Below, in pieces: positions 7,842 through 16,172 of a stretch of DNA of 64,000 nt. Source of the DNA: DATJGR01 sp041739525. Its GTDB lineage: Bacteria > Pseudomonadota > Gammaproteobacteria > Pseudomonadales > Azotimanducaceae. The stretch's first letter is position 1. Every line of letters begins with the position of its first letter. Below the pieces are notes generated by a model, which made no database searches, was not told the DNA's origin, and worked only from the letters and a program-made list of their open reading frames with translations. The stretch lies in NCBI GenBank assembly GCA_041739525.1, contig JBGSNQ010000036.1:32150-96149 (forward strand), written 5' to 3'. The translations under genes and the position numbers were made by a program.

Positions 7842-8143
7842 TGTGCCGGCGCCGATGCCAGCGGCGCGAGGCGCAGCGCGTGCTCAGGGCACGCGTCGAC
7901 GCACAGTCGGCATGCGTGACAAGCGAGCGGATTGACGACGAACGCCTGCTTGCCGTCGTGCGCCCAGGCTTTGAGTCGGCCGATGAACGACAGTTCTGCG
8001 CGTTGCGCCTTGGTCAGCGTTCCGATTTCGAACACCTTGAACGGACACACGCGCACGCAGTCCTGTTTTCCTTCGCAGCGATTGCGATCGACGATAGGCG
8101 CGACGCGCCCCGACACCTCGCTGCAACTCTCTTCATTCGACAT
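7838..8143 (-). CDS. Ferredoxin, two cluster sites, one with C-x2-K-x2-C
   Basis: 101-aa bacterial-type ferredoxin. The second site is canonical (Cys75, 78, 81 with CP at 85). The first reads Cys23-x2-Lys26-x2-Cys29...Cys33-Pro, so the middle cysteine is replaced by Lys. By analogy with 7Fe ferredoxins this site would hold [3Fe-4S] or an unusual cluster. About 35 residues are inserted between the sites. The start has GGAGG at good distance. It is the first gene of the coupled minus-strand operon and may pass electrons to an enzyme encoded elsewhere. Confidence 0.9.
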   Translation of the reverse strand: MSNEESCSEVSGRVAPIVDRNRCEGKQDCVRVCPFKVFEIGTLTKAQRAELSFIGRLKAWAHDGKQAFVVNPLACHACRLCVDACPEHALRLAPLASAPAQ

Positions 8144-8191
8144 CGGCTGCCTCCGGTTGCAGGCCAGTATACGTGCGTATAGCCCGCTGCT

Positions 8192-8488
8192 TCAGCGTTC
8201 GGAGCCTGCAGCAGCGCGCGGGGTGCCGAAACGCTTTTCGGAGCGCGCTCGCGCTCGTGCGATTTCTTCTGCGCGGTTCTTCGGCGGCGCGTTGGTTTCG
8301 AGCGATTGCAGGAGGTGCTTCGAAATGCGCGTGATCTCGTCGATCGAGAACATGAACGCCGCTTCGTTCGCCTTCGACGGCTTGGTGAAGCCGCTGACCT
8401 TTCGCACAAACTGCAACGCGGCGGCGTGGATTTCTTCGTCCGTGGACGGTGGATCGAAGTTGAACAGCGTTTTGATGTTCCTGCACAT
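8192..8488 (-). CDS. DUF2277 domain-containing protein
   Basis: 98-aa protein starting with the family signature MCRNIKTLFNFDPP. DUF2277 proteins are widespread small proteins of unknown function with a conserved N-terminal Cys. The C-terminus is very basic (RARARSEKRFG). The start at 8488 carries AGGAG eight bases upstream; longer frames are read-through from the HD gene. It follows the HD gene by 17 bases, so it is probably in the same operon. Confidence 0.88.
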   Translation of the reverse strand: MCRNIKTLFNFDPPSTDEEIHAAALQFVRKVSGFTKPSKANEAAFMFSIDEITRISKHLLQSLETNAPPKNRAEEIARARARSEKRFGTPRAAAGSER

Positions 8489-8505
8489 GGGAGTGGTCTC
8501 CTGGA

Positions 8506-9132
8506 TCAGGTTTGTTCGAGTTGCGCGATCGCGCGCGCGAGGTTTCGACGCGCCGGCGCCTCGTAGCGTTCGTGCAATGCTGCAGTCGTATAGATGTGCG
8601 GCCGCTTCAGGAATTCCGACAACACGACGATTCGCGATTCGACGTAGCGGTGCCACGGTACCCAATGGTATTCGCGCCGAATCGCCGCGTCATAGTCGTC
8701 GAACACGCGACGCGGTTGTCCGAGGATTCCGAGATCGATATCGACCAGCAACTGCTGGTCCGGATCGTCGACCGCGACGCTGTGTCGTGTGGCCATGATC
8801 AATGCGTGAACGCGCGACACGCAGGCCGGATCGACCCGCTCGGATGAAAGGAACTCTGCTGCCCACTCGGCCGAGCGGTGTTCGTTGTCGTCGCGATGCG
8901 TGTCGTAAATCGCGTCGTGGAACCACAGCGCAATCTCTATCTCGGCCGGATGCTTCGCAAGCGGGCGATGACGTTGTGCCTCTGTCAGGCACACGTCTAT
9001 GTGTCGAGCGGTGTGGTAGTACCGTTCAGGCGCGGCGTACGCGGCGGCGAGTTGCGCAAAGATGTCGCGCGTCGATCGAACGTGCAACACAGCGAGGCTC
9101 GACGCCAGGTGGGCCGCAGCAAAACACTTCAT
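8506..9132 (-). CDS. HD-domain predicted metal-dependent phosphohydrolase
   Basis: 208-aa protein of the COG4339 type. The HD ligands are visible as YYHTARHI, WFHDAIYD and the later NEHRSAEWA region. Family members are called predicted HD phosphohydrolases and no substrate is established. The start at 9132 overlaps the upstream TGA as ATGA, which rules out a 22-residue longer version. It sits between a small membrane protein and DUF2277. Confidence 0.86.
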   Translation of the reverse strand: MKCFAAAHLASSLAVLHVRSTRDIFAQLAAAYAAPERYYHTARHIDVCLTEAQRHRPLAKHPAEIEIALWFHDAIYDTHRDDNEHRSAEWAAEFLSSERVDPACVSRVHALIMATRHSVAVDDPDQQLLVDIDLGILGQPRRVFDDYDAAIRREYHWVPWHRYVESRIVVLSEFLKRPHIYTTAALHERYEAPARRNLARAIAQLEQT

Positions 9133-9560
9133 CGCAAATGGCTCTTCATGCTGGGATACAAACCGGCCGCGAGCAAAGGGATTACCCACCAGGCCCACTC
9201 ACCGAGAAACATCGCAAAACCTGCATACCCGAGCCACGGCAACCCGAGAATCGCGAGCAACATGGCGAGACCGAACGCGCCCGCAAACGACGCGAATAGA
9301 ACCCAGAACGAGCGCGGTAGCCCGCGATGTCCGTCAACCGACTCACCGGCGCGAACGCTGAGCGTCAGAAATGCGATCGCTACCAGCATCATAGAGAACG
9401 CGACGAGCGCGACAATGTTTGCCTGCGACCACTCGGGACGCCATGCCGCGAGACATAAGTACACCGTCAGCGCACCGATCAGAACGCGCAGCAGCACGCG
9501 CTGGCGAGATTGCTTCGGCTGAGTCGCGGGCTGCTTCACCGGGCTGTTCATGTTGAACAT
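9129..9560 (-). CDS. Small integral membrane protein, unknown function
   Basis: 143-aa protein with a short polar N-terminus rich in Gln and Pro and about four hydrophobic segments, near residues 25-43, 50-70, 88-108 and 112-135. I do not recognise a family. The start may be 9560 or the ATG three codons later at 9551. It is the first gene of a three-gene operon and diverges from the EthD gene across a 153-base region in which I see no clear promoter. Confidence 0.7.
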   Translation of the reverse strand: MFNMNSPVKQPATQPKQSRQRVLLRVLIGALTVYLCLAAWRPEWSQANIVALVAFSMMLVAIAFLTLSVRAGESVDGHRGLPRSFWVLFASFAGAFGLAMLLAILGLPWLGYAGFAMFLGEWAWWVIPLLAAGLYPSMKSHLR

Positions 9561-9713
9561 CGGTCTGTTCGGCTGATCTCTCGGAGTCTTGTGCAATCGC
9601 AGTTCGCGATCAAGCCGAACGAACCCGCTTGCAGGCACAGGGTGCGGCAACAGGGTGCGGCGGCTATTCTCGCGGCCTGGGAATCGAGAAACGAATTCAC
9701 GAAAGGGGACACC

Positions 9714-10487
9714 ATGATCCGTCTGATATTTCTGCTGCGTCGCCGGCCCGAGTTGTCGTTGGCCGAATTCCAGCGCTATTGGCGCGAGGAGCATGGTCCG
9801 CTGGTGGCGAGCCATGCGCAGCGGATCGGCGCGTTGCGGTACATCCAGGTGCACAGGCTCGAAGACGAGATCAACGCTCGCATGGCAAAAGCGCGCGGAG
9901 GTATGGAGCAACCCTACGACGGTGTCGCCGAACTGTGGTGGGATTCGGAAGAGGCATTGGCAGGCGTGCTGGCGACGAATGGCGGACAGGCGGCAGGGGC
10001 CGATCTGCTCGAAGACGAGCGCAAGTTCATCGATCTTCCCAACTCTCCGCTGTGGTTCGCGCACGAGTATCCGCAGGTAAACCCCACGCCGGAGAACATC
10101 GTTGCGCGCGAACGCAACAGCATCGTGAAGCTGTATTTTCCGCTGCGGCGCCGTTCGGAGCTGAGCGAGGAAGTAGCGCAGCGCTATTGGCGTACGAGCC
10201 ACGGACCCCTGATCCGTTCCCAGGCGCAGGCCGGCGGCATCTTGCGCTACCAGCAGGTGCATCGGTTCGAGAGCGCGCTCGAGACTGAACTGCGTTCAGC
10301 GCGCGGAACAGTTACGCCGGCATACACCGGTCACGCCGAAGTATGGTTCGATCGCGGCATCGCCCGTACCGGCCCGGAGGCCGCTGCGTCGGGCGCGCGC
10401 GCCATTGAAGACGAGAGCAAGTTCATCGACTTCGCGCGTTCGTGCATGTGGATCGGTAAAGAGCACATCTTCATCGACCGCATGTAG
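9714..10487 (+). CDS. Tandem EthD-domain protein
   Basis: 257-aa protein containing two EthD-type dimeric alpha/beta-barrel domains. Copy one covers residues 1-115 (IRLIFLLRRRPELSLAEFQ, then YWREEHGPLV) and copy two residues 135-250 (VKLYFPLRRRSELSEEVAQ, then YWRTSHGPLI); both end with an EDE-KFID segment. Normal EthD proteins are about 100 aa and dimerise, so this gene encodes the dimer in one chain. The function of EthD in its original ether-degradation context is itself unclear. The start has GGGGA upstream, and about 68 residues of upstream frame were rejected. Confidence 0.85.
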   Translation: MIRLIFLLRRRPELSLAEFQRYWREEHGPLVASHAQRIGALRYIQVHRLEDEINARMAKARGGMEQPYDGVAELWWDSEEALAGVLATNGGQAAGADLLEDERKFIDLPNSPLWFAHEYPQVNPTPENIVARERNSIVKLYFPLRRRSELSEEVAQRYWRTSHGPLIRSQAQAGGILRYQQVHRFESALETELRSARGTVTPAYTGHAEVWFDRGIARTGPEAAASGARAIEDESKFIDFARSCMWIGKEHIFIDRM

Positions 10488-10493
10488 GGGGGC

Positions 10494-12260
10494 TCACGTT
10501 CCGGCGCGCGCCGCCGCACGCTCGTGGCGCACGAACCGCTTTTTGCGGCGATAGGGGAACACATCCATCACTTGGCCGTTGCGGATCGCGCGCTGCAATC
10601 CCTGCCAATACTGCGGGTCGAACAATTCGCCGTGCATCTGCGTGAACAGGCGCTTGATGTCCGGACGCCCGAACAGAAAGCGCCGGAACTCCTCCGGAAA
10701 AACGTCGTGCGGGCCGACACTCGACCAGATTTCTGCGGATAGTTCCTCGTCGTTGTTGTGCGCGGTGGGCAGCGGCCGGAAGTTCACGTCGGTGAGGTAA
10801 CAGATTTCGTCGTAGTCGTAGAACACCACGCGGCCGTGCCGTGTCACGCCGAAGTTCTTCAACAGCATGTCGCCAGGAAAGATGTTCGCTGCCGCGAGCT
10901 GCTTGATGGCGTTGCCGTATTCATCGAGCACTTCGCGAATCTGCTCGGCGTCGGCGGTTTCGATGTACAGGTTGAGCGGCGTCATCAGCCGCTCCGTATA
11001 GAGATGTTCGATGATGACTAGATCGTCGTTCAGCGTAATCGACGATGCGGCGACGGTTTGCAGTTCTTCGATCAACTGCGGTGCAAAACGCGCGCGCGGC
11101 AATGCGAAGCGGATGAACTCCTGAGTATCTGCCATGCGTCCGACGCGATCGTGCGTCTTGACCACGTGGTACTTCTCTTTCACCTGTTCGCGAGTGATGT
11201 TCTTCTGTGGCGCGAACTCGTCTTTGATGATCTTGAACACCGTCTGATAGGACGGCAGCGTGAACACCGTCATCACCATGCCTTTTATGCCCGGCGCGAT
11301 CTGGAACTGATCCTTGCTGCGCGCGAGGTGCATCAGAAAACCGCGGTAGAACTCGCTCTTGCCGTGTTTGAGCATGCCGATGGCGGTATACAACTCCGAG
11401 CGCTTCTTGCCGGGCAAGAGTGCGTTCAAATAGTCGACGAGCGCGTATGGATGCGGAGCGTCGACCATGAAGTACGAGCGGGTGAAGCTGAACACCACCG
11501 ACAGCTCGTCTTCATCGCAGATGAGGGTGTCGACGTACAGCTTGTTTTCGTCGTCGACGAGAATCGGCAACACCACCGGCCAGGCGCTTCCGCCGTAGCG
11601 GAGCGAACCGACGAGATAAGCGCCTTTGTTGCGATAGAAGATCGACTCGAGAATTTCCACATCGAGTCCCACCGGCCGGCGAATTTCCGGCCGCGCTTCC
11701 GCCAACGAGCGAAGGATGTTGCGCACGTCGCGGTGAATGTCCTGCCAAGGCAATTCGAAATCGAGATCGAGCAGAATCTGGGTGACCGTAGCGACCACGT
11801 CGCGATGCATCGGATAGGTTCGAAAGATCGGCTTCGACGGCGCTACAGGCGGCTGGTCGAATTCGCTCCACACGAACGATTGCGTCTCGTCGATGCGCTC
11901 GTCGGCTGCGATCCGTCGGTGGATCGAGTTGTAATACGTTTCGGCCAGTTCGAAGTCGGGTTGGGTCGAGATGAGTCGCAGGTACTCGCGCTTCACGTCG
12001 CGCGACAGTGACGGCGACAGCGCCAGTTCGCCGAGGCGCGCGTGAATGTCGCGCGTGACCGCAGTAGTGAACTCCTTGTAGATCTCGATGCGCTGCGCGC
12101 TTGCATGTTGAACCTCGAGCCACGCGGCGCGTTCGAAGCGCGTTTTTGCCGCCAGCGTGATGGCGCGGAATTCGTCGCGGTAAGCGCGGAAGCTCTTCAG
12201 AATCAGCGCGGCCACGTCTGCAGCATCGTCGCGGGTGGACGCTGCGACCGCGGTGGTCAT
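10494..12260 (-). CDS. aceK: Isocitrate dehydrogenase kinase/phosphatase
   Basis: Bifunctional enzyme that inactivates isocitrate dehydrogenase by serine phosphorylation and reverses it, sending isocitrate into the glyoxylate bypass on acetate or fatty acids. 588 aa, close to the usual 570-600. The kinase nucleotide loop is recognisable at PGIKGMVMTVF and the catalytic acidic motif at FYDYDEICYL. The ATG at 12260 overlaps the TGA of the DUF2628 gene as ATGA; 85 further residues upstream belong to that gene's antisense-like frame. There is no aceA or aceB here; instead it ends a chain headed by two acyl-CoA dehydrogenases. Confidence 0.95.
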   Translation of the reverse strand: MTTAVAASTRDDAADVAALILKSFRAYRDEFRAITLAAKTRFERAAWLEVQHASAQRIEIYKEFTTAVTRDIHARLGELALSPSLSRDVKREYLRLISTQPDFELAETYYNSIHRRIAADERIDETQSFVWSEFDQPPVAPSKPIFRTYPMHRDVVATVTQILLDLDFELPWQDIHRDVRNILRSLAEARPEIRRPVGLDVEILESIFYRNKGAYLVGSLRYGGSAWPVVLPILVDDENKLYVDTLICDEDELSVVFSFTRSYFMVDAPHPYALVDYLNALLPGKKRSELYTAIGMLKHGKSEFYRGFLMHLARSKDQFQIAPGIKGMVMTVFTLPSYQTVFKIIKDEFAPQKNITREQVKEKYHVVKTHDRVGRMADTQEFIRFALPRARFAPQLIEELQTVAASSITLNDDLVIIEHLYTERLMTPLNLYIETADAEQIREVLDEYGNAIKQLAAANIFPGDMLLKNFGVTRHGRVVFYDYDEICYLTDVNFRPLPTAHNNDEELSAEIWSSVGPHDVFPEEFRRFLFGRPDIKRLFTQMHGELFDPQYWQGLQRAIRNGQVMDVFPYRRKKRFVRHERAAARAGT

Positions 12261-12775
12261 TGGCCCAGTTGCGACAGCGATCCGACGACCATCGTCATCA
12301 CGATGTAGCCGATCAAAACCAGATACGGCAGTTGCGCGTTCACGCCGCCGCGCGCTTCGAGATAACGCGTCTGCGCATCGGCCTGTCCGGGGAATTCGAC
12401 CTTCGCGCGTTCGATCTCGCGACGCGCCCAATTGTAGTAGATGCCGTTCGCGTGCAGCGGCAACCAGACATAGACGAAACTGAAGCTCGCGATCGAAAGG
12501 ACCAGCAGTGGCCAACCGCTACCTGACATCGCGGAATTGATCAGCGCGGCAACAGTCGTTGCGAGCCCCGCCAGCGCAAACACTATCAGCGCGAAGATGT
12601 ACTGCTTGCGATACAGCAGCCAGAACAAGCCGATGAACAACACGGGCCAATGCCACGAAATCGGCGCATAGCCGCGTTCGTCGGCGCGCCGGAAGTAGCT
12701 GAGATAGAACTCCTGATTGGGTTCGCCGATGACGGCTCGATAGTGGTCGTCAGACGGTGTGTCGGCCCGGGTCAC
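12257..12775 (-). CDS. DUF2628 domain-containing membrane protein
   Basis: 172-aa protein. The N-terminal FYLSYFRRADERG motif and the following ISWHWPVLFIGLFWLLYRK are typical of DUF2628 proteins, which have no known activity. About three to four hydrophobic segments lie between residues 42 and 105, plus one near the C-terminus (LPYLVLIGYIVMTMVVGSL). GTG start at 12775 overlaps the acyl-CoA dehydrogenase stop (GTGA), and its stop overlaps aceK. Confidence 0.82.
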   Translation of the reverse strand: MTRADTPSDDHYRAVIGEPNQEFYLSYFRRADERGYAPISWHWPVLFIGLFWLLYRKQYIFALIVFALAGLATTVAALINSAMSGSGWPLLVLSIASFSFVYVWLPLHANGIYYNWARREIERAKVEFPGQADAQTRYLEARGGVNAQLPYLVLIGYIVMTMVVGSLSQLGQ

Positions 12776-13992
12776 GACCCTCTCGGAATCTCATTGAACG
12801 GGACGTTCTTGTCGACGCGGATGTCGGGTGGGAGTCCCAGCACTCGCTCTGCAATGATGTTCCGCAGAATCTCGTCGGTGCCGCCCGCGATCCGGTATCC
12901 CGGCGCGCCCATGAAGTTCTGTTGGAATGCGAGGTCGGCAGGCACACGCTTCGGATCCATCAGGATGCCGCCCATGTCCATCAGATCCATGCCGAACGAA
13001 CCGATGTCCTGTTGCTTTTTCGCGCTGACCACCTTGGTGATCGAGTTTTCCGGACCCGGTGTGGCGCCGCGCGACAACGCGCTGATGACGCGATAGTTCG
13101 TGAAGCGTAGACCGCTCGACTGGCAATACCAGTCGGCCAGTTTCTCGCGCACTGCCTGGTTGCGAATTGCAGGGGCGCCGTCCAGCTTGACGGCGTTGGC
13201 GAGAGCCAGCGCGTCTTCGAAGTCGGCGCCCCCGGCGTTACCGACCGCGAGACGTTCGTTCATCAACGTGGTCAGCGACACCTGCCAGCCCTGACCCACC
13301 GCACCGAGGCGCTGTGCGTCGGGAATACGCACGTCCACGAAGTAAACCTCGTTGAAGTTGGAGTCGCCGGAAATCTGCTTGATCGGTTTCACCGTCACGC
13401 CGGGCGAACGCATGTTCAGGAAGAAGAAGGTGAGGCCCTTGTGCTTCGCGACGGTTGGATCGGAGCGGGTGACGAGGATGCCCCAGTCGGAATAGTGCGC
13501 GCCTGACGTCCAGATCTTCTGGCCGTTGATGATCCACTCGTCGCCCACGCGTTCTGCTTTCGTGCGCAATGCGGCGAGATCGGAACCGCCGGCCGGCTCG
13601 CTGAACAGCTGACACCAGATGTTCTCGCCCGAAGCCATGCGCGGCAGCATCTCGCGTTTATGCTGTTCGGAGGCGTATGCGATCATCGTGGGACCACACA
13701 TGCCGAGGCCGATCGCGAATGGCGCGGTCGGTACGTCGTAGCGCGACTCTTCCTGATTCCAGATGATCAGTTGCATCGCCGTAGCATCGCGACCGCCGTA
13801 TTCCTTCGGCCAGTTCAGGCATGCCCAGCCGTTTTCGTACTTCAGCTTCTGCCAGGCCTTTGCTCGCGCCAGATACTCGGTTTCGCTTTCGGCGCGCGGT
13901 TCCGAATCGTTCTTCAACTGCGCATGTGCGTTGAGGAAATCGCGCGCCTCGGCGCGGAACAGGCTTTCTTCGGGCGTGTCGTTGAAATCCAT
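12772..13992 (-). CDS. Acyl-CoA dehydrogenase, larger subunit of a pair
   Basis: 406-aa FAD-dependent acyl-CoA dehydrogenase. It has the fold's N-terminal helices (ESLFRAEARDFL), the FAD/substrate region WCQLFSEPAGGSDLAAL and the C-terminal GAPGYRIAGGTDEILRNIIAE. Paired genes of about 400 and 370 aa usually encode heteromeric enzymes acting on CoA esters of bulky or branched acids such as steroid side chains, known best from Actinobacteria and some Proteobacteria. Substrate here is unknown. It is 30 bases downstream of its partner and overlaps the DUF2628 gene. Confidence 0.88.
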   Translation of the reverse strand: MDFNDTPEESLFRAEARDFLNAHAQLKNDSEPRAESETEYLARAKAWQKLKYENGWACLNWPKEYGGRDATAMQLIIWNQEESRYDVPTAPFAIGLGMCGPTMIAYASEQHKREMLPRMASGENIWCQLFSEPAGGSDLAALRTKAERVGDEWIINGQKIWTSGAHYSDWGILVTRSDPTVAKHKGLTFFFLNMRSPGVTVKPIKQISGDSNFNEVYFVDVRIPDAQRLGAVGQGWQVSLTTLMNERLAVGNAGGADFEDALALANAVKLDGAPAIRNQAVREKLADWYCQSSGLRFTNYRVISALSRGATPGPENSITKVVSAKKQQDIGSFGMDLMDMGGILMDPKRVPADLAFQQNFMGAPGYRIAGGTDEILRNIIAERVLGLPPDIRVDKNVPFNEIPRGS

Positions 13993-14022
13993 CGTTGGCT
14001 CCTCGGATTCGGCCTGGCGGGT

Positions 14023-15129
14023 CTAGTTCGTCGCTTCGATCGCGGTGATCAGGCGATCCTTCCAGCGCGGTAACGCGCCGAGGTTCACCGACAGCAGCTT
14101 CGCCCGGCGGTAGTAAAGGTGGCAGTCGAATTCCCACGTGAAGCCCATGCCGCCATGAGTCTGGATGTTCTCCTTCGACGACTCGTGGAACGCCTCGGTC
14201 GCGCTCACGCGGGCCGTTGCAGCGGCGATCGGCAGTTCCGAGGCGTCGGTCGAGAGGGCCCAGGCGCCGTAATAGCAGTTCGAGTGAGCGAGGGTGTTGG
14301 CGATGTACATGTCGGCTAGCTTGTGTTTGATCGCCTGGAACGAAGCGATGGGCCGGCCGAACGCGAACCGACCGAGCGCGTATTGCTTCGCCATGTTCAG
14401 TGCGGCTTGAGCGCCACCGACCTGCTCGAACGAAAACAGCACGGCGGCGCGGTTGAACAGCTTCTCGGTTTGTATCCAACCCTTACCTTCTTTGCCGAGC
14501 AGTTCGCCGGCGGCGTCGTTGAAGCGGATCGACGCGTGCGACCGCGTCGGGTCGAGTGTGGGCACCACCTCGCGTTTCACGCCACCGCCGTTGAGGTCGA
14601 CGATGTACATAGACGCGTGTTTCTTGTCTTCCTTCGCGAGGACGATGGCGAAATCCGCCACGTCGCCATCGGGCACCGGCACCTTGGTGCCCTTGATGGC
14701 GCCTTTCTTGGCCTTGGTCTTGAGGCTGCGCGCGGGTTCGCCAGCGCCTTCGGCGATCGCAAACGTACCGACCCATTCGCCCGCCGCGAGCTTCGGCAGG
14801 TAGCGTGCCTTCTGTTTGGCGGTGCCGAACGCGAGGATCGCTTCGGTGGCGAGATAGACGCTCGAGGAGAACGGCGTCGGAGCGAGACTGCGGCCCAGTT
14901 CTTCGGCGAGCACGCACAACTCGAGGTAGCCGAGACCGATGCCGCCGAACTCTTCGGGGATCGCAGTCGCGGTCCAGCCGAGGTCGACCATGCCGCGCCA
15001 CAGCTGTGCATCGTTCGGTTGATCACCGTCGAGCACGCGACGAACAGCCGTCAGCGGACACTTGTCAGCGAGGAAGGACTGAGCCTGTTCGCGCAACAGA
15101 TTCTGCTCGTCGGAGAACTCGAAATTCAT
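14023..15129 (-). CDS. Acyl-CoA dehydrogenase, smaller subunit of a pair
   Basis: 368-aa acyl-CoA dehydrogenase fold (FSDEQNLLREQAQSFL at the N-terminus, then GGIGLGYLELCVLAEELGR and the C-terminal HGGMGFTWEFDCHLYYRRA). It is the more divergent partner of the 406-aa gene that follows. In characterised heteromers one subunit supplies the catalytic base and the other completes the FAD site. Which does which cannot be read safely here. First gene of the chain that ends in aceK. Confidence 0.87.
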   Translation of the reverse strand: MNFEFSDEQNLLREQAQSFLADKCPLTAVRRVLDGDQPNDAQLWRGMVDLGWTATAIPEEFGGIGLGYLELCVLAEELGRSLAPTPFSSSVYLATEAILAFGTAKQKARYLPKLAAGEWVGTFAIAEGAGEPARSLKTKAKKGAIKGTKVPVPDGDVADFAIVLAKEDKKHASMYIVDLNGGGVKREVVPTLDPTRSHASIRFNDAAGELLGKEGKGWIQTEKLFNRAAVLFSFEQVGGAQAALNMAKQYALGRFAFGRPIASFQAIKHKLADMYIANTLAHSNCYYGAWALSTDASELPIAAATARVSATEAFHESSKENIQTHGGMGFTWEFDCHLYYRRAKLLSVNLGALPRWKDRLITAIEATN

Positions 15130-15217
15130 GCTCGCATCCTATGGGCTGAGGACGACCGCGCGGGCCGGAAAGGGGGGTGATTCAATCGTATTAACCGCCA
15201 CCTGGCAAGGCGCGGCG

Positions 15218-15994
15218 TCAGGTCAGAACGCCCAGCGCGCCACCGTCGATGCGGATGTTCTGACCGTGAATCGCATCGGCTCGCGGGCTTGCCAGAAACG
15301 CGACGAGATCGGCTACTTCTTCGCGGCGAACAATGCGTCCGATCGGGATGTCCGCCGCGACATGAGGTTCGACTTCGGCCCACGTCTCGCCCCATCCGTT
15401 GCGTCGACCTTGGGCAAGGTAGCTCGCTTCGACTTCAGCCGTGTGAATGAGACCGGGCGAGACGAGGTTGACCGTGACGCCGGTGCCAGCGACCTCCTTT
15501 GCGAGACTGATCGTCAGCGTCGCGAGCGCCCCTTTGGATGCGTAGTAATGCGGCATACGGGCCGCGGGTCGTGTCGAGCCGACGGTGCCCAGGTTGATGA
15601 CGCGTCCCCAGCGCCGCCCTCGCATGCCAGGCAGCAGCCGTTGAATGAGGCGCTGCGCCGAGAGGACGTTGCGCTGATACATGTCGAGCCACGCAGCCTC
15701 GTCGGTATCGTCCCAGCGACCCGGACCGGCGGTGCCGTAGTTGTTCACGAGAATGTCGATCGGTGACGCGGCGCAACTCGACAGCAGTTCTTCGGTACCT
15801 GCCACCGTTGCAATGTCGCCGTGTACTGGATGGCCACCGCGCAGCGTCTCGCATGCGCGCTCCGCCTCGTCGCGGGTGAACCCGTGTACCAGCACGGTGG
15901 CACCTTCGTCGATGAGTCGAGACGCGATGATCGTGCCAGTGCCTCGATAGCTGCCGGTGACGAGTGCAGTCTTGTCCGAAAGTCCGAGTTCCAT
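15218..15994 (-). CDS. SDR family oxidoreductase
   Basis: 258-aa classical short-chain dehydrogenase/reductase. The NAD(P)-binding motif TGSYRGTG is at residues 13-20, then DIA, NNYG (where NNAG is usual), catalytic Ser in LGTVGS, and YYASKG with the catalytic Tyr and Lys. The C-terminal IHGQNIRIDGG is typical of FabG-like members. The start at 15994 gives the normal N-terminus; upstream codons are unconvincing. It lies 88 bases upstream of the acyl-CoA dehydrogenase pair on the same strand and could oxidise a hydroxyacyl intermediate (inference). Confidence 0.88.
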   Translation of the reverse strand: MELGLSDKTALVTGSYRGTGTIIASRLIDEGATVLVHGFTRDEAERACETLRGGHPVHGDIATVAGTEELLSSCAASPIDILVNNYGTAGPGRWDDTDEAAWLDMYQRNVLSAQRLIQRLLPGMRGRRWGRVINLGTVGSTRPAARMPHYYASKGALATLTISLAKEVAGTGVTVNLVSPGLIHTAEVEASYLAQGRRNGWGETWAEVEPHVAADIPIGRIVRREEVADLVAFLASPRADAIHGQNIRIDGGALGVLT

Positions 15995-16120
15995 GCAGCG
16001 GTACGTTAGTGGAAGGCCGACGGCAGCGCCACGATCAAGTCGAACCACGGAATAGTGTGATCCTGTTTACATTCTCGTCACTTCGCATTCTGGGGTGCTT
16101 TGCTAACCTGCCGCCTCTTT

Positions 16121-16153
16121 CGCGCATACCAGAATTTCTCGCGTATACCAGAA
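16121..16153. repeat. Two 14-bp direct repeats upstream of a 54-aa gene
   Basis: CGCGCATACCAGAA at 16121-16134 and CGCGTATACCAGAA at 16140-16153 differ at one base and are 19 bases apart centre to centre, about two helical turns. They lie 20-50 bases before the start of the small gene at 16173, where an activator or repressor would bind. No matching regulator is known. Confidence 0.5.
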
Positions 16154-16172
16154 CAAGAAGGGGACTCCGGAC

